Source: Synechococcus sp. PCC 7502
GTDB lineage: Bacteria > Cyanobacteriota > Cyanobacteriia > Pseudanabaenales > Pseudanabaenaceae
NCBI RefSeq assembly: GCF_000317085.1
Contig: NC_019702.1
Span: 3,254,394 to 3,318,393, forward strand
Direction of reading: 5' to 3'
DNA length: 64,000 nt
The notes under the pieces were generated by a model that saw only the letters and a program-made list of their open reading frames with translations, was not told where the DNA came from and ran no database searches. Below are positions 31,079-41,533 of this stretch, piece by piece (the stretch's first letter is position 1; every line of letters begins with the position of its first letter). Both the position numbers and the translations under genes were made by a program.

Positions 31079-31969
31079 ATGAATACAGCGAACGTTTATA
31101 TAATTATCCCCATTCATAATCGTAAGCATCTTAGCCTTGCTTGTTTGGAAAATTTGCGGGTTAACGGAGATTTGCAAAAATATCAAATAGTGATCGTAGA
31201 TGATGGTTCTAGTGATGGCTCAACAGAGGCAATCCGATTGCTTTATCCTGAGGTCATTCTTTTAAGTGGAGATGGGAATTTGTGGTGGACTGGGGCGATC
31301 ACTCTAGGAATGCAATATGCCTACGAACATGGAGCTGAATACTTGATCTGGCTGAATGATGATTGTCAGCATTGTATAGGCACTATTGATAATTTAGTTA
31401 CCTTTGCTCAGACACATCAAGATGTAATTGTAGGATGTCAAGGAGTTGAACCCGAAAACCCTAATTTAATCGTGTTTGGCGGCAAAGTTAAGACATGGCA
31501 AGGATACCGGTTCATTAATCCTCCTGCAAATATGGTTGTACCTTGCGATTTACTGAGTGGAAATATTGTTTGTTTGCCTCGTTCTGTAATTGAGAAAATC
31601 GGCTATCCTGATTTAAGAATTACTCCCCATTATGGTGGTGATTCTCTTTATTTAATCCTTGCCCAAAAAACAGGATTTTTAATTTATGTTGATACCAGAA
31701 GTCGAGTACATAGTATCGCTGGGGCATCAAAACTTTATCCTCAAAAATGGTTATTAGGAGAAGGTAAAGCCTTAGATATTCTCAAATTAGTGTTTGTACC
31801 GCAATCTGGTCTCAGTTGGCGAGTTTGGCTAAAACTAAATTGGGAGGCATATTCAGTCTGGGGAATTGTCATGTTTTTAAAGAAGTATGTATCAATTCTG
31901 ATAATTACTGGTTTAAGATTTTTACCCCTCAGTATTAGGTACAAACTATTTGCAAATACCCATGGGTAA
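31079..31969 (+). CDS. Family 2 glycosyltransferase
   Basis: A 296-residue GT-A fold enzyme that should transfer a sugar from a nucleotide donor to a growing glycan. The N-terminal nucleotide-binding part reads VYIIIPIHNRKHLSLACLENL, VIVDDGSSDGS (about 38-48) and ends with the acidic LIWLNDDCQ metal motif near 97-105. A central GGDSLYLIL resembles rhamnosyltransferase-type GT2s. The C-terminal 40 residues contain an amphipathic or membrane-associated helix (SILIITGLRFLPL). Its stop overlaps the start of the next glycosyltransferase by 8 bp, so the two form one unit, probably for exopolysaccharide or O-antigen. Confidence 0.85.
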   Translation: MNTANVYIIIPIHNRKHLSLACLENLRVNGDLQKYQIVIVDDGSSDGSTEAIRLLYPEVILLSGDGNLWWTGAITLGMQYAYEHGAEYLIWLNDDCQHCIGTIDNLVTFAQTHQDVIVGCQGVEPENPNLIVFGGKVKTWQGYRFINPPANMVVPCDLLSGNIVCLPRSVIEKIGYPDLRITPHYGGDSLYLILAQKTGFLIYVDTRSRVHSIAGASKLYPQKWLLGEGKALDILKLVFVPQSGLSWRVWLKLNWEAYSVWGIVMFLKKYVSILIITGLRFLPLSIRYKLFANTHG

Positions 31970-32888
31970 TATCAGCATCATAATTACTTGTTATCGTGAA
32001 GGTGAGCTAATTCGTGAAGCGGTTAATAGTGTTTTATCCCAATCACTACTACCCCAAGAAATAATTATTGTTAATGATGCTTCTACTGATCAACCTACGA
32101 TCGCAGTTTGTCAAGACTTAGAACTTAATGAACTAAATCAAGAGCTTAAATGCCCTATTAACGTGATTTGGCGAGAGGTTAATGGCGGTTCTTCTGTGGC
32201 TAGAAATACAGGGTTTTCCGAGGCTAAGGGAGAAATTTTAGTGCCGTTAGATGCCGATGATATTTTGCCAGTTGACGCTTTAAAGCTAATTAGTCAGGCA
32301 TTTTCCAATGATTCGGAATTAAGTTTTGTCTATGGTAGCTATATGAGACTGGATCGGACGAACTCTATTATGAAAATTAATCCTGATGATATTTCTTTAG
32401 GGGTAATGCTGCGGGCAAAGAGACTTTCCTTAAGTTCAAATTGGAAGCTGTTGGGAACTACTCCTTTAAAGCGATCGCTATGGCAGTCTTTAGGCGGTTA
32501 TGATCCTAATTTTGGGGTCAAGGATTTACATGATGTGGAGTTTTGGATGCGGGCGATCGCCTCTGGAGTTAAATATACAAATATTCCTGAACCTATTTAT
32601 ATCTGGCGCAAGTATTTAGGTAGTAATAGCCGTCTTGTCACTCCTATGGCTTGGTATCAAATTGCCGAGAAGTATTGGGATATTTATAATGCTGTAGGTT
32701 TAGAGTACCGTGCCTATGAGCTTTTACTACTGGGGAGTAAGTGGCTTAATCAATCTGAGGATATTCGTACCTATACCCATAAACTATGGCAATCCCTACG
32801 ATCTGGGCAAATTCATTTTTCCACTTTGGTGGCGATCGCTATACCGCCTCAGGTTTTGAGGTTTCTAGCTAACTGGCATCGACGTTAA
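31962..32888 (+). CDS. Family 2 glycosyltransferase
   Basis: A 308-residue GT2 beginning at the ATG at 31962, which overlaps the previous gene by ATGGGTAA. A TTG four codons upstream is less likely. It has ISIIITCYREGELIREAVNSVL, a VNDASTD block (about residue 38), GGSSVARNTGFSEAKGEILVPLDADD (the DxD metal site near 100) and GVKDLHDVEFWMRAI in the acceptor region. The C-terminus is helical. The donor and acceptor sugars are unknown. Adjacent IS remnants suggest the two glycosyltransferases may be what remains of a larger surface-polysaccharide locus. Confidence 0.88.
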   Translation: MGNISIIITCYREGELIREAVNSVLSQSLLPQEIIIVNDASTDQPTIAVCQDLELNELNQELKCPINVIWREVNGGSSVARNTGFSEAKGEILVPLDADDILPVDALKLISQAFSNDSELSFVYGSYMRLDRTNSIMKINPDDISLGVMLRAKRLSLSSNWKLLGTTPLKRSLWQSLGGYDPNFGVKDLHDVEFWMRAIASGVKYTNIPEPIYIWRKYLGSNSRLVTPMAWYQIAEKYWDIYNAVGLEYRAYELLLLGSKWLNQSEDIRTYTHKLWQSLRSGQIHFSTLVAIAIPPQVLRFLANWHRR

Positions 32889-33096
32889 CGCCATCTCTGG
32901 AATTCCTACCCTTTCTTTAGTTTGACTACTCCTATACTTAATGGCGGCTCTGTAGTCATCATTCACGCCAAAATGAAAACATCAGGGGAAGTGACTACGG
33001 TTTCAACACCGTTGTTAAATCCTGCATCTCGATCTAAATCACGCAGAGTTATTGCTTTTCAGTCTTTTCCTTTTGGAGATTTTTAGTTAGGTTTTC

Positions 33097-35103
33097 TTAC
33101 TTAGTTTTGTTACCTAAAAGTTGATTTCGCAAATTTTTAATGCGATCGCGTAGTTGGGCTGCCTGTTCAAATTCCTGCTTTTTAGCTGCTACTTGCATTT
33201 GGGTTTGCAGTTGTTCAATTAGCTCTGGAATGCTATCTAGGGGAATACTATCAAAGGATTTAACGGTATATTCTGCCTGTTGTTCGTTTAAGCGGCGGGA
33301 AATTGAAAGGAAATCCAGAATGCCATTGTTAGAGGTTTTGATAATAGATTTGGGTGTAATACCGTGTTTTAAGTTATGTTCCAGTTGAATTTGACGGCGG
33401 CGGGCAGTTTCATTGATGGCATATTCCATACTTTCAGTCAGGCGATCGGCATACATAATTACCTGTCCATTGCTATTACGGGCGGCTCGACCTATGGTTT
33501 GAATTAGGGAACGATTGGAACGTAAGAAACCTTCTTTATCAGCATCTAAAATTGCCACAAGGGAAACTTCGGGTAAATCCAGCCCTTCTCGGAGCAGATT
33601 AACGCCGATTAAAACATCAAACTCTCCCTGCCTTAGTCCTTGTAAAATTTCAATCCGTTCAATGGATTTAATATCAGAGTGCAGATATTTAACATTAATA
33701 TTGCGCTCTTGGAAATAGGTAGTTAAATCCTCCGCCATGCGTTTAGTTAAAGTAGTAATCAGCACCCGTTCATTTTTGCTTACCCGCAGTTTAATTTCTC
33801 CCAGTAAATCATCCACCTGCCCTTCAATCGGACGCACAAATACCTCTGGGTCAAGAATGCCCGTTGGTCGAATGATCTGCTGCACCACCTGCTCGGAAAC
33901 TTCTAATTCCCAGTCTCCGGGGGTAGCAGAAACGAAAATACATTGATTGATTTTGCTGAGAAATTCATCACTTTTCAAAGGACGATTATCCGCCGCACTG
34001 GGCAGCCTAAAGCCATGATCGATTAGAACTTTCTTCCTTGCTTGATCGCCGTTGTACATACCTCGTAATTGCGGAATCGAAACATGGGATTCATCCACAA
34101 CTAAGAGCCAGTTGTCTAAAGGGAAATAATCCACTAAACAGGATGGAGGATCGCCAGCATTTCTGCCAGCTAGATGCCGAGAATAGTTTTCCACTCCATT
34201 ACAAAAACCAACTTCACTTAGGAGTTCCAAGTCGTAACGGGTGCGTTGTTCTAGACGTTGTGCTTCTAATAATTTATTCTCTTTCGTAAGCTCATCAATG
34301 CGTTCATCCATTTCTGTTCTAATATTGGCGATCGCTTCTTGGAGTCTATCTTCAGGGGTGACAAAGTGCTTTGCGGGATAGATATTCAGTCCTTCTAAAC
34401 TCAATAGAATTTCGCCCGTAATCGGATCGACATAACGGATAGCTTCAATCTCATCCCCAAAAAATTCTACTCGAATAATCCGATCTTCATAGGCAGGACC
34501 AATTTCGATAATATCGCCTCTGACCCGAAATTTACCTCGACCCAGCTCTAGATCGTTGCGCTCGTACTGCACTGCGGTGAGGTCTTTCAGTAATTCCCTA
34601 GGATCGAAAGTCGTTCCTACTCGGAGGGGAATCGATGCTTTCAGATATTCCTCTGGCATTCCTAAACCATAGATGCAACTGATGGAAGCAACTACAATCA
34701 CATCTTTACGTTCAAATAGCGATCGCGTGGCAGAATGCCGCAACATATCAATTTCGTTATTAATAGAAGCGGTTTTTTCGATATAGGTATCGCTAACAGG
34801 AATGTATGCCTCTGGTTGATAGTAATCGTAATAGCTAATAAAATATTCCACCGCATTATCGGGAAAAAATTCCCTCAACTCGTTACAAAGCTGTGCTGCA
34901 AGGGTTTTATTATGTGCCAGAACTAGGGTGGGTTTTTGGTATTTGGCAATGGTGGAGGCGATCGTCATGGTTTTGCCCGTACCCGTTGCTCCCAATAATG
35001 TTTGAAAGCGTTTGCCAGAATTTAAACCCTCTAATAGCTGGGCGATCGCTTTGGGTTGATCAGCTGTAGGTTCCCAAGGTGCATTTAGCTTGAATTCTGG
35101 CAT
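33097..35103 (-). CDS. uvrB: Excinuclease ABC subunit UvrB
   Basis: A 668-residue DNA-repair helicase-like protein, starting at the ATG at 35103 ([20 protein letters not shown]). An upstream TTG would add five residues. It loads onto damage with UvrA and hands the lesion to UvrC. Walker A GATGTGKT is at 38-45, the damage-probing beta-hairpin contains [13 protein letters not shown] near 92-104, DESH is near 338, and the UVR motif that contacts UvrC lies at the C-terminus (about 625-660, [19 protein letters not shown]). Length and order of domains are normal. It is followed at its 3' side by no partner gene. Confidence 0.97.
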   Translation of the reverse strand: MPEFKLNAPWEPTADQPKAIAQLLEGLNSGKRFQTLLGATGTGKTMTIASTIAKYQKPTLVLAHNKTLAAQLCNELREFFPDNAVEYFISYYDYYQPEAYIPVSDTYIEKTASINNEIDMLRHSATRSLFERKDVIVVASISCIYGLGMPEEYLKASIPLRVGTTFDPRELLKDLTAVQYERNDLELGRGKFRVRGDIIEIGPAYEDRIIRVEFFGDEIEAIRYVDPITGEILLSLEGLNIYPAKHFVTPEDRLQEAIANIRTEMDERIDELTKENKLLEAQRLEQRTRYDLELLSEVGFCNGVENYSRHLAGRNAGDPPSCLVDYFPLDNWLLVVDESHVSIPQLRGMYNGDQARKKVLIDHGFRLPSAADNRPLKSDEFLSKINQCIFVSATPGDWELEVSEQVVQQIIRPTGILDPEVFVRPIEGQVDDLLGEIKLRVSKNERVLITTLTKRMAEDLTTYFQERNINVKYLHSDIKSIERIEILQGLRQGEFDVLIGVNLLREGLDLPEVSLVAILDADKEGFLRSNRSLIQTIGRAARNSNGQVIMYADRLTESMEYAINETARRRQIQLEHNLKHGITPKSIIKTSNNGILDFLSISRRLNEQQAEYTVKSFDSIPLDSIPELIEQLQTQMQVAAKKQEFEQAAQLRDRIKNLRNQLLGNKTK

Positions 35104-35753
35104 AAAAACAATACTCAAAAGGCAACTCTTAAATTATACTCGCTCCATAAAAAGATATGGCTTAACCCTTTTTGCTAACCAATTATCTGTATGGATGTCC
35201 TTCTCACTCATTTCCTTCAGTATCCATCCACCAATTTTCATTGTTTCAAGTATCGCAGCTAGTATGTTCAATTGGCTGGGGATCGATACCAAGACCTCTA
35301 AAAATTTGGGCTGAAGGGATAGGTAACTTTAGCACTCCATTACTTTCTCTAGCCCATTCTCCAAATAGATGGAGTATAGAGGCTATTTGGTATCTTTTCT
35401 TGATATAGAAGGCACACAGACATCCCGTTTTTCACGACCCAATAGGGAAAGGGTACGGAATATAGGTCAATTGCTAAAACAAGTTAAGATCGTAGAAGGT
35501 GAAAGGCTTACAGCCAATGGTTTAGATGTCAAATAGGCTCTATATTCACTCATTCCTGAATGTTAATCGAAAGCCGCCCCAAGGGGCGGGGAATTTACCC
35601 AAGAGATTAAATTAGTTCGATCTAAAGTAATTTCTAAAGCCATCAGAGAGTTATTCTATATGCTAGTTAACTAAGGGTGTGGTTAAAACTGGGGTGAATA
35701 ACCCCTTTTTAATTCCCAGTGAAACTATCTATACTGAAAGTTATCCAGAGAAC
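35104..35753. other. 650-bp gap between uvrB and nadE, no convincing gene
   Basis: No reading frame here looks like a real gene; short frames on both strands lack family features. A GC-rich hairpin, CCGCCCC-AA-GGGGCGG, stands at 35574-35589. It is unlike the AT-rich surroundings and resembles imperfect palindromes at IS200/IS605 ends or a bidirectional terminator. The region 35400-35660 has weak coding character (for example KQVKIVEGERLTANG) and may be the remains of a lost element. Confidence 0.4.
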
Positions 35754-37514
35754 ATGAAAATTGCGATCGCTCAACTTAATCCAACTATCGGCGACTTAGC
35801 AGAAAACTCAAGACAGATATTAAGGACTGCGAATCAGTGTTTTGAGCAAAATGTCAGTTTATTAATTACGCCAGAACTGTCCTTGTGTGGCTATCCACCC
35901 CGAGATTTATTAATTCATGATGGATTTATTCAAGAATTAGCGATCGCTTTGCAATTATTAGCTGAGACATTACCTGCATCCGTTGCGGTTTTGGTTGGTA
36001 CCGTAGAGGTCAATCCCCATGCCCCTATTACTGGCAGTAAGCCTTTATTTAATAGTGCGGCGTTGTTGCACCATGGCAAAATTCAACAGGTTTTTCATAA
36101 ACGGCTATTACCCACCTACGATGTATTTGATGAGGATCGATACTTTGCTCCCGGCGATCGCAGTAATTCCTTTATTCTTAACCAAAGCCTAGATCAAACC
36201 CCAAATCAAACTTTAGAGCAACCCCTTCGTATTGGCGTGACTATCTGTGAAGATATTTGGAACGACTACAAGTTTTGGGGTAAACGATTTTATGCGGATG
36301 ATCCCGTAGCTGATCTGGCTGCCCAATCCGTCGATTTATTAGTTAATCTTTCCGCTTCACCCTACGCCATAGGTAAACCCCAGTTAAGGGAATCCATGCT
36401 CAGTCACAGTGCGATCGCCCATAATCTCCCTGTTATTTATGCTAATCAAGTGGGAGCAAATGATGAACTAATTTTTGATGGGCATAGTGCGGCTTTGAAT
36501 CAAAAGGGAGAAGTGATCGCTAGGGGCTTAGGCTTTAAGTCGGATTTATTAATTATCGATTACGAGGCTCAAGATTTACATTCCCTAATAGCTCCAAAAC
36601 CCGAACCATTTGATCAGTTTGATCACTCCACGGAATCTGAAATCTGGAATGCTCTGGTATTGGGTGTGCGGGACTATGCGCATAAGTGTGGCTTTAAACA
36701 GGCAGTATTGGGGTTAAGCGGTGGTGTCGATTCTGCTTTAGTTGGGGCGATCGCTACGGCAGCCTTAGGTCGGGAAAATGTTTTGGGGATTTTAATGCCC
36801 TCACCCTATAGTTCTGATCACTCTATTTCCGATGCTTTAGAATTGGCTAAAAATCTGCAAATCTCTACCCAAATTATTCCCATTGCGCCAATGATGTCAG
36901 CCTTTGATCAGGCTTTAACAGAAATATTTAGAGGTAAAGATCAAGATATTACCGAAGAAAACTTGCAATCTCGGATTCGGGGAAATATTCTGATGGCAGT
37001 CTCTAACAAGTTTGGGCATTTACTATTATCTACGGGTAATAAATCGGAGATGTCCGTGGGTTACTGTACCCTCTATGGGGATATGAATGGAGGCTTAGCG
37101 GTAATTGGCGATGTGCTGAAAACAAGGGTATATAAGCTCTGTGCATGGTTAAATCAAAATCAGGAGTTAATTCCTCAGCATATTTTAACCAAACCCCCCA
37201 GTGCCGAACTTAAACTCGATCAAGTCGATCAAGACTCTCTGCCAGCCTATGAAATCTTAGATGATATTTTAGAAAAGTTAATTAGCGATCGCCTAGCTCC
37301 TAAGCAAATTATTAAAACTGGACATGATCCGCAAACTGTGAAGCGAGTGGTAAATTTGGTGAATCGAGCCGAATTTAAACGCCGTCAAGCTGCCCCAGTC
37401 TTAAAAATTAGTGATCGCGCCTTTGGTTCGGGTTGGAGAATGCCGATCGCAGCAAAGACTACCGTTTTATCTGTGAATTTAGCTGTAGATTTATCATTGG
37501 AGGAATCACCATGA
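35754..37514 (+). CDS. nadE: Glutamine-dependent NAD+ synthetase
   Basis: A 586-residue two-domain enzyme that amidates nicotinic acid adenine dinucleotide to NAD. The ATG at 35754 (MKIAIAQLNPTIGD) is the start; a longer frame upstream has no similarity. The glutaminase domain of the nitrilase family (1-285) has catalytic Glu41 (TPELSLCGYPPRD), Lys117 (FHKRLLPTYDVFDEDRYF) and Cys165 (GVTICEDIW). The synthetase domain (295-586) has the ATP-pyrophosphatase loop SGGVDS at 321-326 and LLSTGNKSEMSVGY. Its stop overlaps the next start by ATGA, so a retropepsin-like gene is coupled to it. Confidence 0.96.
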   Translation: MKIAIAQLNPTIGDLAENSRQILRTANQCFEQNVSLLITPELSLCGYPPRDLLIHDGFIQELAIALQLLAETLPASVAVLVGTVEVNPHAPITGSKPLFNSAALLHHGKIQQVFHKRLLPTYDVFDEDRYFAPGDRSNSFILNQSLDQTPNQTLEQPLRIGVTICEDIWNDYKFWGKRFYADDPVADLAAQSVDLLVNLSASPYAIGKPQLRESMLSHSAIAHNLPVIYANQVGANDELIFDGHSAALNQKGEVIARGLGFKSDLLIIDYEAQDLHSLIAPKPEPFDQFDHSTESEIWNALVLGVRDYAHKCGFKQAVLGLSGGVDSALVGAIATAALGRENVLGILMPSPYSSDHSISDALELAKNLQISTQIIPIAPMMSAFDQALTEIFRGKDQDITEENLQSRIRGNILMAVSNKFGHLLLSTGNKSEMSVGYCTLYGDMNGGLAVIGDVLKTRVYKLCAWLNQNQELIPQHILTKPPSAELKLDQVDQDSLPAYEILDDILEKLISDRLAPKQIIKTGHDPQTVKRVVNLVNRAEFKRRQAAPVLKISDRAFGSGWRMPIAAKTTVLSVNLAVDLSLEESP

Positions 37515-38104
37515 AAGCTTTATCTAGTCTGTGTATCATAATTCCTACTCTAACTTTCACTTTTATTTCGAGTATATTTCAACAAGCGATCGCTAAACCC
37601 TTCCCTAAAGATGATGGTTGTTATATTGTCAACTCGTCGGGTAAGGTCATAAGTCTCTCAAGTTTATGTGGATCGCCGAATTCAATTACTAACAATAATC
37701 CCACACAAAATTCTAAGCAAATCAGACAACTCCCCAATGGCGTATTTCAAGCCAAAATTAAACGCCGTGACAATGGTATTCCCGTGATTGATGTCAAATT
37801 TGGGAATCGCATTTTTGAAATGATCGTTGATACCGGAGCTAGCGGTACGATCATCACCACCGATATGGCTCAGGCTCTGGGCATAGTTCCTGTAGCAAAA
37901 ACTTTAGTTAATACCGTGGGTGCGAATAATGTGGAATTACCCTTAGGCTATGTACCGAGAATAGAAGTAGAGGGAATTGTTGCCCAAAACGTGCTGGTGG
38001 GGATTATTCCAGCTTTGCAAATTGGGTTACTAGGACATGATTTCTTTGGTGATTTTGAGATGACAGTGAAGCGAGACACGATTGAGTTCCGTTCTCCTAA
38101 ATAG
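37511..38104 (+). CDS. Exported retropepsin-like aspartic protease
   Basis: A 197-residue protein beginning at the ATG that overlaps the nadE stop. A signal peptide (1-28, ending QQAIA) is followed by a Cys-containing linker. A single retropepsin-type domain (75-197) carries the catalytic DTGAS at 107-111 in MIVDTGASGTIITTDMA and the second conserved block GLLGHDFFGDF near 172-182. One-domain proteins of this type (clan AA, TIGR02281-like) would need to dimerise to form the active site. The physiological substrate is unknown. Coupling to nadE looks like a stable neighbourhood, not an evident functional link. Confidence 0.85.
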   Translation: MKALSSLCIIIPTLTFTFISSIFQQAIAKPFPKDDGCYIVNSSGKVISLSSLCGSPNSITNNNPTQNSKQIRQLPNGVFQAKIKRRDNGIPVIDVKFGNRIFEMIVDTGASGTIITTDMAQALGIVPVAKTLVNTVGANNVELPLGYVPRIEVEGIVAQNVLVGIIPALQIGLLGHDFFGDFEMTVKRDTIEFRSPK

Positions 38105-38136
38105 TTAGTTTCAATAATCAGCCCCAAAAAACTAGA

Positions 38137-38922
38137 CTAATTTAAGGTTTGGGCAATTACCCTTGTCCATACAGCATAGCCCGCCGAAGAAGGATGAAAA
38201 TGATCTTGGGAAAAATTCAATTTAGGAAATCTGCGGAAATCTGGTTCGGTACCACGATAAATGTCCACAACTCTGATACTTGGTTCCGTGGCAGCGATCG
38301 CCTCAATAATTTGATTAAACTTCCCCGCTTGATAATGGGCAGCAGAGCGATAGGGCTCCCAGAGTAATGGACTAGTGGAAAAAGCTGGAATATTGAGCAA
38401 AACAATTTTGGCGTTGGTTCGTGTAAGTTGCTGCAAAATCATCGTGTAATTACGCTGAAACTCCTCGGCACCGGTTAAACCAGTCACATCATTGGCACCA
38501 ATGGACAGCATGATTAGATTTGGCTCCAAGGCGATCGCTGCTTGCACTTGTTTAGACAATACATCCTTAGTTTTGGCACCACTCACAGCCAAGTTATAGA
38601 TTTTGATCGCAGGATATTTTTTAAGTAAAACCAATTGAGCATACTGAGAGCTATAGTTATCAGCCTGTACCTTTGCTCCTTGTCCCACACTGGTACTATC
38701 ACCCAGAACCACATAGCGAAAAGGTGGTGTTTGGGGTTCTGAATTTGCATCGGCTTGACGACTATAAAAAAACTCAGCCCCCGGAGTAAATGCTACTGTG
38801 GGATGTTCCTTAAAAGCATAGTTGAGCATACTGTAATAGGCGATCGCTAGATAAGCAATTCCTAGAACTATTACAATTAAGATAGGATTCAGCACTTTGA
38901 AGATTTTTTGGCTAGTTTTCAT
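38137..38922 (-). CDS. SGNH/GDSL-family hydrolase with N-terminal membrane anchor
   Basis: A 261-residue esterase/lipase-type enzyme. One N-terminal helix (12-35) anchors it, so the domain should face the periplasm. Block I is VVLGDSTSVGQG with nucleophile Ser76, block II has Gly115 (LAVSGAKT), block III IGANDVT has Asn144, and block V SQDHFHPSSAGY supplies Asp240 and His243. All four SGNH residues are present, so it should be active. The substrate could be an acyl or acetyl ester on a glycan or lipid. Confidence 0.88.
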   Translation of the reverse strand: MKTSQKIFKVLNPILIVIVLGIAYLAIAYYSMLNYAFKEHPTVAFTPGAEFFYSRQADANSEPQTPPFRYVVLGDSTSVGQGAKVQADNYSSQYAQLVLLKKYPAIKIYNLAVSGAKTKDVLSKQVQAAIALEPNLIMLSIGANDVTGLTGAEEFQRNYTMILQQLTRTNAKIVLLNIPAFSTSPLLWEPYRSAAHYQAGKFNQIIEAIAATEPSIRVVDIYRGTEPDFRRFPKLNFSQDHFHPSSAGYAVWTRVIAQTLN

Positions 38923-39038
38923 TCAAAATCTATCAGCTTTTTAGCTTTTCCCTTCAGTTAGTTTTTAGTTAGTTTGGCATTTTATTATTTTAGCTAGTTT
39001 GATAGCTCCTCCTGTGGCGGTTCACTCAGAAGTTATAT

Positions 39039-40247
39039 ATGAAAATTTTGATTCTAAATTCTGGCTCTAGCAGTCAAAAGAGTTGTCTCTACGAGATTAC
39101 CGAAATGTTGCCCCATCCGATTACACCTGTGTGGGAGGCACAAATTGACTGGACGCATCAGCAAGGTAAGGCAGAACTTAAGGTTAAAACTAAAGGCGGT
39201 GAGACACAACAGCAATCATGGGTTTCCACATCTCGTTTGAATGATACGATCGCCATGCTGGAGACTCTGTGGCAGGGGGTACATCAAGTAATTGATAGTC
39301 CTAGGGACATTAGTGTGGTTGGGCATCGGGTTGTACATGGTGGGCAAGATTATCAAAATAGTGTGGTGATTACATCTGAGGTTAAAGCTGCGATCGCCCG
39401 CCTTGCCAGTTTTGCCCCAATCCACAATCCGATTAACCTAGAAGGGATTACCGCCATTGAGCAAATTTTCGGAGATGTATCCCAAGTAGCAGTGTTTGAT
39501 ACAGCCTTTCATAGTCATTTGCCGCCTCCTGCCTATATTTATTCAGGTGATTATAATTGGACAAAGCAAGGTATTCGTCGCTATGGATTTCATGGCATTA
39601 GTCATGAGTATTGTGTAAATCGGGCTGCCCAAATTCTCGATCGCAATCTTAAAGACTTACGTTTGATTAACTGTCACTTGGGGAATGGCTGTTCTCTGGC
39701 AGCGGTCAAAGTGGGTAAAAGTTTTGATACGACTATGGGCTTTACTCCCCTAGAAGGTTTAATGATGGGGACTCGTTCTGGCTCCATTGATCCGGGCATT
39801 TTAATCTACTTACTACGCGCTGGCAATTACAACTTAGACCAGCTAGAACAGCTACTAAATAAAGGTTCAGGCTTACTCGGTATTTCTGGTATTTCTGGGG
39901 ATATGCGCCAAATTATCGAAGCGATCGCCCAAGGGAATGAACGGGCTAAATTAGCTATGGATATTTACATTCATCGGTTGAGATCAGCGATCGGAGCCAT
40001 GCTTGCTAGTCTGGAGGGACTGGATGTCTTAATTTTTACGGCGGGGGTAGGGGAAAATTCGCCATTAATTCGAGAAGCCACCTGTAAGGCATTTGCTTTT
40101 TTGGGCTTAGAAATCGACTTAGAAAAAAACCTGCGATCGCCTGTGGATCAGGATATATCTACTCCAGAATCTACGGTGCGAGTTCTTGTAATTCATACCC
40201 AAGAGGATTGGGAAATTGCCCGTGAGTGCTGGAATTTGCTGGCATAG
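39039..40247 (+). CDS. ackA: Acetate kinase
   Basis: A 402-residue ASKHA-fold enzyme that interconverts acetate and acetyl phosphate with ATP. The N-terminal signature ILNSGSSSQK includes Asn7. The second signature has GHRVVHGGQDY (about 95-105), the DTAFH block near 152, RRYGFHGISH (189-198) with the catalytic His region, GNGCSLAAV and the C-terminal FTAGVGENSP. Length is normal. A phosphotransacetylase-related BioD-like/DRTGG protein is encoded 4.1 kb downstream, not adjacent. Confidence 0.97.
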   Translation: MKILILNSGSSSQKSCLYEITEMLPHPITPVWEAQIDWTHQQGKAELKVKTKGGETQQQSWVSTSRLNDTIAMLETLWQGVHQVIDSPRDISVVGHRVVHGGQDYQNSVVITSEVKAAIARLASFAPIHNPINLEGITAIEQIFGDVSQVAVFDTAFHSHLPPPAYIYSGDYNWTKQGIRRYGFHGISHEYCVNRAAQILDRNLKDLRLINCHLGNGCSLAAVKVGKSFDTTMGFTPLEGLMMGTRSGSIDPGILIYLLRAGNYNLDQLEQLLNKGSGLLGISGISGDMRQIIEAIAQGNERAKLAMDIYIHRLRSAIGAMLASLEGLDVLIFTAGVGENSPLIREATCKAFAFLGLEIDLEKNLRSPVDQDISTPESTVRVLVIHTQEDWEIARECWNLLA

Positions 40248-40343
40248 TTCCTATAGTGTTTGGCAGGATTCTGTTTATTTTTGCTAGGCTGAATCTTAAA
40301 TTTATCTTTTTTATCTTTCAAATTATTTATCTTTTAGATCAGA

Positions 40344-40961
40344 ATGTTGCGATTTCTACCAATGGCAGTGGGGATTTTAGGAGGTTTGGGATTAATCTTC
40401 AATCGGTTTTTAACTCCATCCTTGACTGCATCTCAATCTCGTTCCGATGCCTTAGCCATCATTGAAAGTGCCATACTAATTTTAGTAACGCTACTATGGC
40501 AACAGGTACAGCCTAAAATTCCTGAAGCTGTAGTTTTAGAAGGAGAAGAAGGACTAGAATTTGATAGTGATTTAACGCCATCTGTCAAAGCCGAACTAGC
40601 TTGGGCTTCCCATACCCTCCTAACCAATACCACGACCAAAGTGATGATAGTTTGGTACAAAGATAAAGTTCTATTAAAACGAGGGATATATCACCGTAAT
40701 AAAGAAGTGAAATTAGGAGCGATCGCTCAACGGGTACTAAAAACCCAAAAACCTGTATATCTGGTGAAACTAGCTCTTTATCCGGGCAGAATTGAATTTG
40801 ATTACCTGCCTGAAAATACCCAAGGCTTGATTATTCAACCCCTAGGCGATCAAGGGCTGATTATTTTAGGTGCCAATGCTCCCCGCAGTTATACAAAACA
40901 AGATGAAAATTGGATAGATGCGATCGCTAATAAAATTTTATTTACCCTAGGAGATAGTTAA
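40344..40961 (+). CDS. CCB2/CCB4-type cofactor assembly factor of cytochrome b6f
   Basis: A 205-residue protein resembling the cofactor assembly of complex C subunit B family (CCB2/CCB4), which in chloroplasts attaches heme ci covalently to cytochrome b6. Two N-terminal membrane helices lie at 4-24 and 39-55 (LPMAVGILGGLGLIFNRFL, IIESAILILVTLLW). A soluble domain follows (70-205) with ELAWASHTLLTNTTTKVMIVWYKDKVLLKRGI, PGRIEFDYLPENTQGLIIQPLG and NWIDAIANKI. It stands alone between ackA and the DUF2127 gene. The annotation rests on recalled family similarity. Confidence 0.75.
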   Translation: MLRFLPMAVGILGGLGLIFNRFLTPSLTASQSRSDALAIIESAILILVTLLWQQVQPKIPEAVVLEGEEGLEFDSDLTPSVKAELAWASHTLLTNTTTKVMIVWYKDKVLLKRGIYHRNKEVKLGAIAQRVLKTQKPVYLVKLALYPGRIEFDYLPENTQGLIIQPLGDQGLIILGANAPRSYTKQDENWIDAIANKILFTLGDS

Positions 40962-41014
40962 AACAGTACAGTCAAACCAATCAAAAAACTTAGTGACGGA
41001 TAAAGGTAATTTAA

Positions 41015-41521
41015 TTAATCTTCAGCCAATTCATTAGGTTTCTCGGATTTGCCTTGACTCTGTTCTTGAGGCTGCTCTTTAGGAAATTCACGGATGAGAT
41101 ACCACAAAATTCCTAAATTCAGGATAAAAACCACTAACTTTAAGATCGATACCCCATGCCATAATTCAAATATTTCGGGAGGGATACTAATGCCCACCAC
41201 CCCAACCACTAGCCACCTTGCCCAAGCTTTTTCATACCACAGCCCGACCGCTTCAATGGCTGTGACTCCACTGTAAACTGCTAAGGCGATCGCACTAAAT
41301 TTTAAGTTTCTAGGTTCAAAATTCAAGATTTTTTCCAACACCCAAGCAATAATTCCCCGCTTGCCCGATAAAGCCAAGGAATCAGCCAAATTTTCTAAAC
41401 CCTCATAATTTTTAGCTGCAAGGAATATTCCCAAAGATGCAGTGGCAAATAAGGTGGCGGTAAAGGATTTGTAAGAAACGATCGCAATTAAAGCTTTAGG
41501 ACGTTTACCAAGTTTGGACAT
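41015..41521 (-). CDS. DUF2127 integral membrane protein
   Basis: A 168-residue protein with about four membrane helices (near 17-33, 68-90, 100-118, 126-142), starting at the ATG at 41521. It matches the DUF2127 pattern: RPKALIAIVSYKSFTA at the start, ALAVYSGVTAIEAVGLWYEKAWARWLVVG in the middle, and SIPPEIFELWHG with LNLGILWYLIREF at the end. Function is unknown. The C-terminal tail is charged and Gln-rich. It follows the JmjC/cupin gene by 12 bp on the same strand, so they are probably co-transcribed. Confidence 0.8.
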   Translation of the reverse strand: MSKLGKRPKALIAIVSYKSFTATLFATASLGIFLAAKNYEGLENLADSLALSGKRGIIAWVLEKILNFEPRNLKFSAIALAVYSGVTAIEAVGLWYEKAWARWLVVGVVGISIPPEIFELWHGVSILKLVVFILNLGILWYLIREFPKEQPQEQSQGKSEKPNELAED

Positions 41522-41533
41522 AAGCAATATATT

